Program-made: the position numbers and the translations under genes
Part shown: piece by piece, positions 7,715 to 16,591 of the stretch
Layout of the letters: every line of letters begins with the position of its first letter
How positions within the stretch are numbered: position 1 is the first letter of the stretch
Assembly: GCA_029255365.1 (NCBI GenBank)
Contig: JAPFQF010000001.1
Span: 1-45,648, forward strand
Length of the DNA: 45,648 nt
Direction: 5' to 3'
From: Candidatus Nitrosopumilus sp.
GTDB lineage: Archaea > Thermoproteota > Nitrososphaeria > Nitrososphaerales > Nitrosopumilaceae
Notes under the pieces: generated by a model
What the model was told of the DNA's origin: nothing
What the model saw: only the letters and a program-made list of their open reading frames with translations
Database searches by the model: none

Positions 7715-8602
7715 TTGGGATTTAATGAAATACTGGAGATATCGAAACCCAGAATTGTTGTTCTTTTGGTAATTACTGCAGTCACGTCCATGTATGCCGC
7801 AAGCAAGCTAGTTGGCGTTACCGCCGAATTCGACAATTGGTCGTATTTGCACATTATTGTTGCAGGGGCGTTGGCCTCTGCAGGATCAAGTGCACTAAAT
7901 CACTATTATGATAAAGACATTGATCCAAAAATGACTAGAACTAGCACTAGACCCATCCCATCTGGACGGATGACCGCATCAAATGTTCTGATATATGGAT
8001 TGGTTGTAAGTTGTATCTCTGTAATCTATGGCTTCTTTGCGTTGAATGCAGTTTCTGCATTTTTTATTGCAGTTGGAATTTTCTCGTATGTTATTATTTA
8101 CACAGTTTGGCTGAAGCGAAGAAACGTATCAAACATTGTAATTGGCGGCATTGCGGGCAGTGCCGCAGCTTGGGCGGGATGGGCAGCAGCAACAGGCAGT
8201 ATGGATTTGTTAGGATTCTTAGTTGGTTTCTTAGTTTTTGTTTGGACTCCTTCTCACTTTTGGTGTCTTGCAATGAAGCTCAAAGACGAATATGCGCAAG
8301 CTGGAGTTCCTATGCTTCCCGTTGTAATTGGGATGCACAAAACATCAAAGTTCATTTTAGGTAACACGTTAATTTTAATTCCGTATTCATTGATACTTTC
8401 ATTTATCCCAGACGGTATGGGAATTGTTTATACTGTTATTGCAATAGTCTCTGGGGCGCTGATGCTTGTATACCATTACAAGCTAACAAAGAATCCGACG
8501 TCAGAGTTTGCATGGAAGGCATACAAAGTTACTGCACCTTATCTGACAATCATTTTTGTAGCTGTCGCATTGGATGCAGCGTTTCACTTTCCTTTATTCT
8601 AA
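7715..8602 (+). CDS. ctaB: Protoheme IX farnesyltransferase (heme O synthase)
   Basis: This 295-aa polytopic membrane protein is a UbiA-family prenyltransferase of the CtaB/CyoE type. It has the first Asp-rich motif NHYYDKDIDPKM with MTRTSTRPIPSG, a second polar motif KDEYAQAGVPMLPV, and about nine hydrophobic helices. It farnesylates protoheme to heme O, a precursor of heme A for terminal oxidases. Translation must begin at TTG 7715: an in-frame TAG lies at 7706-7708 and no ATG/GTG precedes the conserved SKPRIV segment. It is divergent from the double-cupredoxin gene. Confidence 0.93.
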   Translation: MGFNEILEISKPRIVVLLVITAVTSMYAASKLVGVTAEFDNWSYLHIIVAGALASAGSSALNHYYDKDIDPKMTRTSTRPIPSGRMTASNVLIYGLVVSCISVIYGFFALNAVSAFFIAVGIFSYVIIYTVWLKRRNVSNIVIGGIAGSAAAWAGWAAATGSMDLLGFLVGFLVFVWTPSHFWCLAMKLKDEYAQAGVPMLPVVIGMHKTSKFILGNTLILIPYSLILSFIPDGMGIVYTVIAIVSGALMLVYHYKLTKNPTSEFAWKAYKVTAPYLTIIFVAVALDAAFHFPLF

Positions 8603-8605
8603 AAT

Positions 8606-8902
8606 TTATCTGTCCACACCTGGAAAACTGGCCTCGTAATCGCTTTCCATAGTCTCCTTTACCTGCTGTTCTATCTTGTCGACTTCCTGTTCTACTGCAA
8701 CAATTTCTATCCTGCGCTCCTCTTTGGTAATCCATGAGACTGTAATGAGGCCGAGAATTTCCAAATCCAAAAGAATTTTGTTGAATCTGTCATCTGCAAT
8801 TACATGTCCGTCTTTTACAAGACTCTTGAAGAGTTCAACATCCGTTAAGCGATTTGCTTCTTTAATCTTATCAAACACTGTATTTCTTATTGGTATTGCC
8901 AT
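8606..8902 (-). CDS. Small winged-helix protein
   Basis: The 98-aa protein reads as a compact helix-turn-helix/wing: a helical N-terminus, LTDVELFKSLVKDGHVIADDRFNKILLDLEILGLITVSWITKEERRIEIV (helices, then a two-strand wing), and a charged helical tail. Such small archaeal proteins often bind DNA or serve as adaptor domains. It follows the CDC48 gene on the same strand by 3 bp, so it is likely co-transcribed. No specific target can be given. The stop converges with the stop of ctaB, 3 bp away. Confidence 0.65.
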   Translation of the reverse strand: MAIPIRNTVFDKIKEANRLTDVELFKSLVKDGHVIADDRFNKILLDLEILGLITVSWITKEERRIEIVAVEQEVDKIEQQVKETMESDYEASFPGVDR

Positions 8903-8905
8903 TTT

Positions 8906-11074
8906 TTATCCGTAGAATGATTTATCCCCTGACTTTGGCACCACGTTAGATATACTTTCCTTTATCGAATTGTACCACTGGTCTACCTCTTTTGTAATCG
9001 AGGGTCTTACATGTTTCAGACTGCTTGAAAAGTCGTGACTTGAAATCTTTGGAGAGTTGTTTCTCATTGCTTCGACCGCTGCCTCCCTGCACAGTGCTGC
9101 CAAATCTGCACCTGAGAAATTCTGTGTAGCTACTGCTATCTCCTGCAATTTCACGTCACTTGCCAGTGGCATCTTCCGTGTCAGAATTTTGATGATCTCC
9201 AACCTACCTTTCTCATCTGGCGGGCCTACATAAAGCACCAAATCCAATCTTCCTGTTCTGAGCAAGGAGTTGTCCAAAACATCTGGGCGGTTTGTAATTC
9301 CTATTACCACGACTCTTGACGAGCTGCCTTCTTCTATTTCTGTAAGCAGCTGGCTTAGAATCGTCTCGCCAGTTCCGCCTTCCCCTGATTTGGAGCGTGC
9401 AATGGAATCCAGCTCATCAAATATCACAACGCATGGGGATGACGTTTTTGCCTTTCTAAAAATTTCTCTTATCGCCTTTTCGGACTCTCCCAGCCATTTG
9501 GAAAGTATCTCCGGACCTCTTACCAGGATCATGTTTGCCCCTGTTTCGGTAGCCAGAGCTCGCGCAAGCAGTGTCTTTCCACAGCCTGGCGGGCCGTACA
9601 TCAAAGCCCCCTTTGGAGGTTTTATCCCCATCTTTGTAAACTTGGCAGGCTCTTTCATGGCCATTGCCAGGTTGTCTGAAAGTGATTTTTTAACATCATC
9701 CAGTCCTCCGACGTCGTGCCACCACACTTTTGACCTTTCGACATAGAATTCCCTCATGGCCGTAGGGATTACATCCTGCATTGCGTCGTAAAAGTCGATT
9801 AGCTTGATCTGCATTGACTGCAATACCTCGGACGGAATTTTTTCTGTCTCAAGATCTATTTCTGGAAGATACCTTCTGATTGATTTTAGTGCGGCCTCTC
9901 TACAGAGTGACTTGATGTCAGCACCAGTATATCCGTGCAATTCAGATGACAGATCTTTGAGATCAATGTCGTCGCTGATTGGCATTGATCTGGTGTGAAT
10001 TTCAAGAATCTCCAGTCTTCCCTCTTCGTTGGGAACTGATATCTCGAATTCCCTGTCGAATCTTCCAGGTCTTCTGAGTGCCGGGTCCACGCTGTCTGGC
10101 CTGTTTGTCGCACCGAGAACAATTACGTTTCCTCTGTCGTTTAGACCGTCCATCAGCGCCAGCAGTTGGGCGACAACTCTTTTTTCAACATCCCCGTATG
10201 CTTCCTCTCTTTTTGGCGCTATGGCGTCAATTTCATCTATGAATATTATGCTTGGGGAGTTGTCTTTTGCCTCCTTGAAAATTTCTCTCAGCTTTGCTTC
10301 TGTTTCGCCATAATACTTGTTCATTATTTCTGGACCGTTGATTGGAAACATGTTGGCTTCTGATTCGCTTGCCATTACTTTTGCAAGCAGGGTCTTTCCG
10401 CAACCTGGCGGACCGTAAAGCAGAATTCCGCTGTGCGGCTCGATTCCCAACCTTACAAATAACTCTGGATGCTTTAATGGGAGTTCTACGATCTCTCTCA
10501 TTGCTTTAATTTCCCGTCTCAGGCCCCCTACTTCCTCGTACGTCACTCTGACCTTTCTGTCAACTGAGGTTTCCGTCGAGATGTTCAGGGCTGTCGTGCG
10601 GTCAATCTTGACTACTCCCTTTGGGGATGTTTTTGTGATCTTAAAATCCATCGAGTTTCCTAGAATCATAACTGAAATCTCGTCCCCGTGTGTGATTGGA
10701 AGTCCCTTCAATCTGTTTTTAACAAAATCTGTGAACTCTTTGTCGATGGTTACAGTTTCATTTACCGGAGTTAGCGAAACCGTCTTTGCAAACTTTGATA
10801 CCACCTTTCTGATCTTTACGACATCGTTTAGCGATGCGCCTACATTTTTTCTTGTCTGCCCGTCCACTCGAATGATGTCTGGCAATTTCTCGTCTTCATC
10901 AGCTGGCCAAACGACTGCACAGCTGGTTCTTGAACCCATTACCTCTATAATGTCGCCTGGTGCAACCTTGAGAAAATCCATGGCGTCCGGACCAATTCGA
11001 GCACGTTTCTTTCCTACGTCTCTTTGTTTTGCTTCTCCGATCCTCATCTGCAAAGGTTCTTCTTTGCGTGCCAA
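8906..11074 (-). CDS. cdc48: CDC48/VCP-type AAA+ ATPase
   Basis: This 722-aa protein has the full N-D1-D2 layout of archaeal CDC48/VAT: a double-psi barrel N-domain (residues about 5-185), D1 with Walker A GPPGCGKT at 221-228 and Asp-Glu at 280-281, and D2 with Walker A at 494-501 and Asp-Glu at 553-554. Arg-finger regions ([17 protein letters not shown]) are present. It unfolds proteins by ATP-driven threading. The C-terminus ends SFYG, fitting the HbYX rule (hydrophobic-Tyr-any) used to dock on and open the 20S proteasome. It precedes the winged-helix gene and follows the aEF-1 beta gene on the minus strand. Confidence 0.96.
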   Translation of the reverse strand: MARKEEPLQMRIGEAKQRDVGKKRARIGPDAMDFLKVAPGDIIEVMGSRTSCAVVWPADEDEKLPDIIRVDGQTRKNVGASLNDVVKIRKVVSKFAKTVSLTPVNETVTIDKEFTDFVKNRLKGLPITHGDEISVMILGNSMDFKITKTSPKGVVKIDRTTALNISTETSVDRKVRVTYEEVGGLRREIKAMREIVELPLKHPELFVRLGIEPHSGILLYGPPGCGKTLLAKVMASESEANMFPINGPEIMNKYYGETEAKLREIFKEAKDNSPSIIFIDEIDAIAPKREEAYGDVEKRVVAQLLALMDGLNDRGNVIVLGATNRPDSVDPALRRPGRFDREFEISVPNEEGRLEILEIHTRSMPISDDIDLKDLSSELHGYTGADIKSLCREAALKSIRRYLPEIDLETEKIPSEVLQSMQIKLIDFYDAMQDVIPTAMREFYVERSKVWWHDVGGLDDVKKSLSDNLAMAMKEPAKFTKMGIKPPKGALMYGPPGCGKTLLARALATETGANMILVRGPEILSKWLGESEKAIREIFRKAKTSSPCVVIFDELDSIARSKSGEGGTGETILSQLLTEIEEGSSSRVVVIGITNRPDVLDNSLLRTGRLDLVLYVGPPDEKGRLEIIKILTRKMPLASDVKLQEIAVATQNFSGADLAALCREAAVEAMRNNSPKISSHDFSSSLKHVRPSITKEVDQWYNSIKESISNVVPKSGDKSFYG

Positions 11075-11082
11075 AAAATCAC

Positions 11083-11364
11083 CTATTTCATGTCGACTGA
11101 CATGCGGCTCATATTGAGGACTTCAAATTCACTTACGCCGTCAACTGCTCTGATGGTCTCCTCTAGCAAGTCCATTTGCCCTTCTTTATCTTCAACTATG
11201 AATTCTGCCTTGATGCATTCCAATCCGAATGCCAGTGGCTCTTTTGCATGTCTCTTCATTGCAATGCCTTCTTTTAGTTGTCCTTTGATATTTTCTGCCA
11301 GTTTGTCAAGGTCTACATCCATTCCTTTTGGAAGAATTTTTGTAACTAGTAGTAATTGAGTCAT
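11083..11364 (-). CDS. ef1b: Translation elongation factor aEF-1 beta
   Basis: The 93-aa protein matches archaeal EF-1 beta: an [22 protein letters not shown] start, a central [22 protein letters not shown] block, and a C-terminal strand [15 protein letters not shown]. It is a ferredoxin-like fold that exchanges GDP for GTP on aEF-1A. Length is normal for the family (about 90 aa). It lies 3 bp downstream of the Zn-ribbon gene and 8 bp upstream of cdc48, all on the minus strand, suggesting one transcript linking translation and protein quality control. Confidence 0.94.
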   Translation of the reverse strand: MTQLLLVTKILPKGMDVDLDKLAENIKGQLKEGIAMKRHAKEPLAFGLECIKAEFIVEDKEGQMDLLEETIRAVDGVSEFEVLNMSRMSVDMK

Positions 11365-11367
11365 TTT

Positions 11368-11571
11368 CTAAGGTCCCAGAAAATTGCATGCTGTACAAGT
11401 ATAGTTTTTTGCTGATTCTCTGCAACTTTGACATCTCCAAATTAAATCTCCGCCGCAACTAGGGCAGTTGAATTTTACACATTTATCGTTAGGCATAATT
11501 GGTCTATGGCAGCAACTACATGTTGGTAATGAGATAGTAGAGGACATACTCAAATTTTCTGTAAACATCAT
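11368..11571 (-). CDS. Zn-ribbon RNA-binding-type protein
   Basis: This 67-aa protein has four CxxC knuckles in sequence (CSCC, CPSC, CQSC, CTAC), the arrangement of the archaeal Zn-ribbon family represented by COG2888, usually placed next to EF-1 beta as here. The family is thought to bind RNA or ribosomes, with no settled function. The upstream ATG at 11571 gives an N-terminal extension; the internal Met at residue 8 (MSSTISLPTCSCC) would also be typical. It heads the minus-strand operon with aEF-1 beta. Confidence 0.85.
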   Translation of the reverse strand: MMFTENLSMSSTISLPTCSCCHRPIMPNDKCVKFNCPSCGGDLIWRCQSCRESAKNYTCTACNFLGP

Positions 11572-11600
11572 TTATACCTTGCTTAGAAATTATGCGCGTT

Positions 11601-12737
11601 TTAACCAAGTAGTTTTTTGATTTCCCCGCCGATTAGAATTTGGGCGGTTTTAATCGAACCTTTCAAACCGAGCAGCTTGATAATTGATCCTGTGTGAAAA
11701 TCAAAATCATCATTTTCTGAAATCTCTTTTGTAATTTCTGGCGTGATCATCTCAAATAATTTGTTGATTGTATTGTTGTCAATTCTTTCCAAGATTTTTC
11801 TAGCTAGCAATTGTTTTTCAAACTCTTTTCCAAATCGCGCGGTCCATTTTTTTTGGTATTGATCAAGATCATCCCTGTTGTTGGTTTTGAGAAATTCCGA
11901 TATTGCCTGTCCGGCATACACCCCGCCCATCCCGCTGGTGAATATTCCACCTGCAGTTGTCGGCTTTGCTTGCCCTGCTGCGTCGCCAATGATTACAGTT
12001 TTACCTTCTACAAAATTTTTGATAGGGCCTTTGATCCAAATTGGTGCGAAAATTTTCCTAATCGTTGAAAATTTCCCCCTCTCTCTGAGGATACTCTCCA
12101 TTGCTTCGGACACTTTGATTCCTCTTCCTGCTACTCCGACTTTTCCTTTACCGTTCCCGGATGGGATGATCCATGCAAAGAACCCTGGATATTTTTCCTG
12201 GTCAAAAATTACTTCGACTTTGCCTTTTTCTATCCAATCTGCATAGATTTCATACTGTGCTGATGACAGAATTCCTGTTCTGTCCTTGTGAATCAAAGAC
12301 GACACTCCTCGCGCATCCACAAAAATTTTGCAGTCAATTTTTTCTTTGCTGGTTCTTACTCCCGTATCTGTAATTTCTTGAAAACTGGTTCTGACTTTGA
12401 TCTCTGCACCATTTTTTTGAGCTTGAAATGCGACTTGCTTGTCTAACTCTCTTCTACTAATTTCAATAACTTTTTGTTTTTTTGAATTGATTGTAAAACT
12501 ATTCCCGTTGGGAGAGGTAATCTCTGCTGATTCTATCATGTGATCAAAAGTTTTTCTAAACGGTATCACTCCAAGCTCTGCCAATCCTGCAATGCTTACC
12601 AGACCTCCGCAGTGTTCCGGAGTACCTATCTCATAATCTTCCTCGATTACCAAAACAGAAAAACCCTTTGAGGAAATTTCTCTGGCACATAGCAGCCCTG
12701 CAATGCTGCCGCCTGCAATTACTACGTCATATTTCAC
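11601..12737 (-). CDS. Geranylgeranyl reductase family flavoprotein
   Basis: The 378-aa protein opens with an FAD-binding Rossmann motif (DVVIAGGSIAGLLCAREI) and the PEHCGGLVS element characteristic of archaeal geranylgeranyl reductases. A second FAD motif (VIIGDAAGQAKPTTAGGI) is near residue 250. These enzymes saturate the geranylgeranyl chains of archaeal ether lipids. A narrower choice between digeranylgeranylglycerophospholipid reductase and another flavin reductase of this family needs a tree. It diverges from pth2 with a 66-bp shared promoter region. Confidence 0.88.
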   Translation of the reverse strand: MKYDVVIAGGSIAGLLCAREISSKGFSVLVIEEDYEIGTPEHCGGLVSIAGLAELGVIPFRKTFDHMIESAEITSPNGNSFTINSKKQKVIEISRRELDKQVAFQAQKNGAEIKVRTSFQEITDTGVRTSKEKIDCKIFVDARGVSSLIHKDRTGILSSAQYEIYADWIEKGKVEVIFDQEKYPGFFAWIIPSGNGKGKVGVAGRGIKVSEAMESILRERGKFSTIRKIFAPIWIKGPIKNFVEGKTVIIGDAAGQAKPTTAGGIFTSGMGGVYAGQAISEFLKTNNRDDLDQYQKKWTARFGKEFEKQLLARKILERIDNNTINKLFEMITPEITKEISENDDFDFHTGSIIKLLGLKGSIKTAQILIGGEIKKLLG

Positions 12738-12803
12738 AGATTTTGTTCCTTTGTCAATTATTTAATTCAAAAGTTTTTCATCAAGCCTGCTTTTGATAGT
12801 GGT

Positions 12804-13157
12804 ATGGGTGACATCAAACAGGTAATCGTCGTAAGGACTGATCTTGATATGGGCAAAGGCAAGATTGCAGCTCAGGTAGGCCATGCCTGCGTCATGGGTG
12901 CAGAGCATGTTAGAAAATCACACCCTGAGTGGTACAAAGAATGGTGGGCTGGACAAGAAAAGGTAGTGGTCAAAGTATCTGGAATAAAGGAATTGCAAGA
13001 AGTAAAAAAACACGCAATTGATTTGAATCTTCCATGGTCTGAAGTCTCAGATGCAGGCCATACTCAATTAGCTCCCGGAACTACGACGTGCATTTCTATC
13101 GGACCAGCTCCGGAAAATTTAATTGATAAAATTACTGGTAATCTGAAATTATTGTAA
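12804..13157 (+). CDS. pth2: Peptidyl-tRNA hydrolase 2
   Basis: This 117-aa protein is a complete archaeal/eukaryotic-type Pth2: KQVIVVRTDLDMGKGKIAAQVGHA (the Lys/Gln/His-containing active-site start), WAGQEKVVVKV, and the C-terminal DAGHTQLAPGTTTCISIGPAP signature. It recycles tRNAs by cleaving prematurely released peptidyl-tRNA. The ATG at 12804 gives the normal length. It is divergent from the geranylgeranyl reductase gene and lies 45 bp before the exported beta-propeller gene. Confidence 0.96.
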   Translation: MGDIKQVIVVRTDLDMGKGKIAAQVGHACVMGAEHVRKSHPEWYKEWWAGQEKVVVKVSGIKELQEVKKHAIDLNLPWSEVSDAGHTQLAPGTTTCISIGPAPENLIDKITGNLKLL

Positions 13158-13202
13158 TTTGTTGAGCATAAGATATAACCCGGCATAATTCTTTTTTGAA
13201 AT

Positions 13203-14795
13203 ATGAATAAAAAAGGACTTTTGGTTGTTTTCTTTTTTGGCGGAATCATGGTAACTTCAGGTTTTGGACTTCAAAGCATGATGTCTCCTCCTCCTGAAGT
13301 TGTACCTGAATTAACTGGAACTCCTGCAGATAATTTCCCAGAGGAACAACGTGCTCAGTTTTGTGGATCAAGTAATGCAAAGTCCACAGACTATGTCCGG
13401 GAATTTTCAATTCCCACACTGTGTACAAACCCGCTGGCGATTGTCACTGATTATGATGGAAATGTCTGGTTTGCTGAAACCAATACTGGCAATTTGGCTA
13501 AATTTGATCCTGTTACTGAAACATTTTCTGAGTATGAGAATTTACTGTGGCCTCCTGGTGCCCGTTCAATGATGTGGGGGATGGATTATGCTCCTGATGG
13601 TTCCATATGGTATACTGACGAGGCATATGATTCAATATGGAAATTCTCAACCATTGAGGAGAAGTATGACAGGCTATCCTATCCTTCGGAGGGGGATTCC
13701 TTGCCACAAAAACTCCTCGTTGATGGTTCTCAAATAATAATAAATGATTTTACTGGAAACAAACTCACGTTTTTAGATCCAAACCAGTCTGGCGAGGAAG
13801 TAAACTACCTTAGCATTCCGTCCCCTGTGGACGACTCTGTCACTGCAGACTTTGCATTGGATGCAAATGACAATGTCTGGTATACTAATTGGCTGTTTCA
13901 ACAGGGGGGGGTTTTAGTAAAGTTTGATCAAAACGGTTATCTTAAATCCGTTGCAAATTCTGATGAAAAATTCCTTCCACTGCTGGACTTTATTGAAATC
14001 CACAAATTGCCTGCATCCCTTCTTACACCAAACGGCATCGTTGTTGCAGGTGACGGGACAATCTGGTTGGCAGACACCACGTCGTCATCATTCTTTAGTT
14101 TTGATCCTGTGACTGAGAACTTTGTTCAATATGTGACATCCGATCCCCAATTGAGCACATACGGCAATCAGACCGGAGTTGTAAAAACTCCGATATCAAG
14201 ACCTTATTGGATTGAATCTGATGATCAGGGCAGACTGGTTTTCAACGAACAAACCGCAAATAACATCTCTGTAATGGATCCTGTCTCACAGTCTCTTGTG
14301 GAATACCACGTGCCTTCAAAGAACCCTGCCTGGGCTGACTGTGATCCTGGAACTGGAGTGCTTTTGGCTGATTGCGGCGTTGCCCAAATATTTGATTTTA
14401 CTGTGGACGGCAAAAAAATCTGGTTTACCGAGTGGGCTGAAAACAATATTGGCGTCGTTGATACCTCCGTTCCGCTGCCACTTGAAATCCAACTGGGTTC
14501 AAATTCCCTGATTGTTGCGCCAGGAAGTTCAGAGGAACTTAATTTTGTAGTGTCTTCTTTATCTGAAAAAGATCTCCTCGATGTTTCGCTAATCTTGTCC
14601 TCGACCAACGGCTTTTTGAATCTTGAACTGGCAGAAACTCCTGAAACATTCCAGCTGGACTCTGACGCTCCACGTCCGATTTCCATCACCGTCAATACAT
14701 CTGAAGATGCAATTCCTGGCACATACAAAGTTCTGCTTGGTGCGCAACTGCCTGATGTGGCAATTGGCAAATACGTTACAGTGACAATAGAGTGA
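13203..14795 (+). CDS. Exported beta-propeller protein (Vgb/streptogramin-lyase-like) with C-terminal Ig-like domain
   Basis: The 530-aa protein begins with a signal peptide (MNKKGLLVVFFFGGIMVTS). Residues about 60-420 form repeated blades with patterns such as DGNVWFAETNTGNLAKFDP, DGSIWYTDE, NDNVWYTN and GTIWLADT, as in virginiamycin B lyase-like seven-bladed propellers. Residues about 425-530 are a beta-sandwich of the NEW3/Ig kind (VAPGSSEELNFVV; IPGTYKVLLGA). Antibiotic lyase activity should not be assumed: many Vgb-like proteins outside actinobacteria are surface proteins of unknown ligand. The stop overlaps the GTG start of truD by 4 bp. Confidence 0.82.
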   Translation: MNKKGLLVVFFFGGIMVTSGFGLQSMMSPPPEVVPELTGTPADNFPEEQRAQFCGSSNAKSTDYVREFSIPTLCTNPLAIVTDYDGNVWFAETNTGNLAKFDPVTETFSEYENLLWPPGARSMMWGMDYAPDGSIWYTDEAYDSIWKFSTIEEKYDRLSYPSEGDSLPQKLLVDGSQIIINDFTGNKLTFLDPNQSGEEVNYLSIPSPVDDSVTADFALDANDNVWYTNWLFQQGGVLVKFDQNGYLKSVANSDEKFLPLLDFIEIHKLPASLLTPNGIVVAGDGTIWLADTTSSSFFSFDPVTENFVQYVTSDPQLSTYGNQTGVVKTPISRPYWIESDDQGRLVFNEQTANNISVMDPVSQSLVEYHVPSKNPAWADCDPGTGVLLADCGVAQIFDFTVDGKKIWFTEWAENNIGVVDTSVPLPLEIQLGSNSLIVAPGSSEELNFVVSSLSEKDLLDVSLILSSTNGFLNLELAETPETFQLDSDAPRPISITVNTSEDAIPGTYKVLLGAQLPDVAIGKYVTVTIE

Positions 14796-15988
14796 TACCT
14801 AACTTAGATTCTCAAATTGGCATCGCAGTTTACAGTACATCATTTACCGGCATCGGCGGAAGAATCAGAGTAGAGCCTGAAGACTTTCAAGTCGCCGAGA
14901 TGATTTCTGAAAAAGCTAAAAAATCAATCACTGATCAAAGCGGCTATGCAGTGTATAAATTAAAAAAGAAAAAAATTGACACCAACCATGCACTGTCGGG
15001 AATTTTTAGAAGCAAAGGCATCAAACTGAAATCCCTTGGGTTGAAGGACGCGTCGGCTGTTACGGAGCAATTCGTATGCTCTGGAAATGCAGGAAAGGCG
15101 GCAGCGAATTTTTCAAGCGACAAATATTCTCTGGAACATTTGGGCTATGTGAAAAAACCCATGTCAAAAAAAGACATGGTTGGAAACCATTTCAAGATAA
15201 AAATTTCTGACTGCCAGAATAATCTGGAGTCTTTTACAGAGCATGACAAGATTCTCAATTTTTACGGCTATCAGCGATTTGGCTCTAAGAGGCCCGTCAC
15301 GCACCTTGTAGGCAAGGCCATTTTGCAGCAGGATTTTGGCAAGGCAGTTGACTTGATACTGTCGTTTACTTCACCCTATGACTCTGAGGAGAACACAGAA
15401 ATTCGCCAAAAACTATCTGACAAGGCAAATTATCGGCAATGCTTTGATCAAGTTCCACTCCAGATGGATATTGAAAGAATCGTTCTAAAGGAAATGATTG
15501 AACACGGGGAACCGATTCGTGCAGTTAGGGCAATCCCTGTTTCACTAAGGCGATTCTATGTTCAGGCATACCAGTCTTTTATCTTCAATCAGTCCCTGAG
15601 TGCCGCATTTCTGGACGGCGAGGATCTCTTTGAGGCACAGTCAGGGGATGTCTGTTTTGATCATAACGGCATCATTGGGAAATATGTCAAGGGCATGGAC
15701 CAGAACTTGGCACTGCCTTTCGTTGGGTACTCGTACTACAAAAAAACACGGTTTGATTTTCAAATCTCAAAAATTCTAGAGCAGGAGGAAGTCTCGGCAA
15801 AAGACTTTTTCATTAAAGAGATGCAGGAAGCAAGCAGCGAAGGCGGATTCAGACAAGCCGCAATACACTGTTCTGATTATTCTGCACGTGGCAACGTGGT
15901 GGAGTTTTCACTGTCTAGGGGATCTTTTGCAACAATTTTGTTGAGGGAGATAATGAAACCGCAAGATCCAATGATTGCTGGTTTTTGA
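14792..15988 (+). CDS. truD: tRNA pseudouridine synthase D
   Basis: The 398-aa protein matches TruD: an N-terminal VEPEDFQVAEMI segment, the catalytic-loop region LKSLGLKDASAVTEQ with the conserved Lys-Asp, NFYGYQRFGSKRPVTHLVGKAIL, and the C-terminal AYQSFIFNQSLS block. It converts uridine 13 (position 35 in some pre-tRNA-Tyr) to pseudouridine. It starts at GTG 14792, inside the stop of the preceding propeller gene (GTGA), so translation is probably coupled. Length is typical of archaeal TruD. Confidence 0.94.
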   Translation: MIPNLDSQIGIAVYSTSFTGIGGRIRVEPEDFQVAEMISEKAKKSITDQSGYAVYKLKKKKIDTNHALSGIFRSKGIKLKSLGLKDASAVTEQFVCSGNAGKAAANFSSDKYSLEHLGYVKKPMSKKDMVGNHFKIKISDCQNNLESFTEHDKILNFYGYQRFGSKRPVTHLVGKAILQQDFGKAVDLILSFTSPYDSEENTEIRQKLSDKANYRQCFDQVPLQMDIERIVLKEMIEHGEPIRAVRAIPVSLRRFYVQAYQSFIFNQSLSAAFLDGEDLFEAQSGDVCFDHNGIIGKYVKGMDQNLALPFVGYSYYKKTRFDFQISKILEQEEVSAKDFFIKEMQEASSEGGFRQAAIHCSDYSARGNVVEFSLSRGSFATILLREIMKPQDPMIAGF

Positions 15989-16057
15989 GATCTGTCTGAG
16001 TGACATAATTTTTTAGATGTCTTTAAGTTGGTGCATTTTTTAGAAAGTACGGTTTAG

Positions 16058-16288
16058 ATGGAAAAAGCATACATGCTGATCAGCTGCGATGTCGGGGAAG
16101 AGCAATCGCTTTACTCGCAATTAAAAGAAATCCCTGGAGTCAAAAGCTGCTTGATTACGTATGGCAGCTATGACATTGTAGCCGAATTTGCCACTGACTC
16201 TGCTTCCCAAATCACTGAAATAATCACATCCAAAATTAGAAAACTATCGAAAATCAAAAGTACGATTACCCTCCGTGTGACAAATTAG
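16058..16288 (+). CDS. Stand-alone Lrp/AsnC effector (RAM) domain
   Basis: This 76-aa protein consists only of the ferredoxin-like RAM domain of Lrp/AsnC regulators: AYMLISCDVGEEQSLYSQLKEIPGV, then the ligand-loop YGSYDIVAEFAT and a terminal STITLRV strand. There is no helix-turn-helix. Such proteins bind amino acids or assemble with full-length regulators. It is related to the protein at 34364-34597, with the same GSYD/GAYD and RKLSK/RKLSR motifs. Its stop overlaps the convergent small membrane protein gene by 4 bp. Confidence 0.9.
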   Translation: MEKAYMLISCDVGEEQSLYSQLKEIPGVKSCLITYGSYDIVAEFATDSASQITEIITSKIRKLSKIKSTITLRVTN

Positions 16289-16488
16289 CTTTTTTTGAGA
16301 ACTGCAAACCCCGCACCCAAAATGACAATCCCTGCAATTATCATTTGCAAGCCGTAGCCTACCCACTCTGGATTTGAATACATGAATGACGACTCTGGCC
16401 CTACCATGGATCTTCCCTGCAAATGAAAAACAGAGCCGAATATTCCGACAACAGCGCCTATGATTATCAGGGTTCTTCCGCCTTTCAC
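16285..16488 (-). CDS. Small two-helix membrane protein
   Basis: The 67-aa protein has two hydrophobic helices (TLIIIGAVVGIFGSVFHL and MIIAGIVILGAGFAVL) joined by a short polar loop, and a basic C-terminus. No family is recognised. Proteins of this kind are common in Nitrosopumilus-type genomes. It is convergent with the RAM gene and divergent from the six-helix protein at 16592. Confidence 0.6.
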   Translation of the reverse strand: MKGGRTLIIIGAVVGIFGSVFHLQGRSMVGPESSFMYSNPEWVGYGLQMIIAGIVILGAGFAVLKKS

Positions 16489-16591
16489 GATATTTTTTAT
16501 CCGTTCTACTAAAAAAGGGTAAACAGAATTGATGATTTAACCAAATGATTTTCGGATTTGGTTTTTAATTATTTTCTTTTTAACTGATAAA

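Noticed and set aside
9270-11359. Several plus-strand frames opposite cdc48 and aEF-1 beta
   Set aside because: They are Ser-rich shadows of well-supported minus-strand genes with known motifs.
14225-14770. Long minus-strand frame opposite the propeller gene
   Set aside because: It mirrors codon bias of the plus-strand gene, which has a signal peptide and clear propeller repeats.
13203-14795. Calling the propeller an antibiotic (streptogramin) lyase
   Set aside because: Only the blade pattern is seen; the catalytic residues were not confirmed and the signal peptide and Ig-like tail argue for another role.
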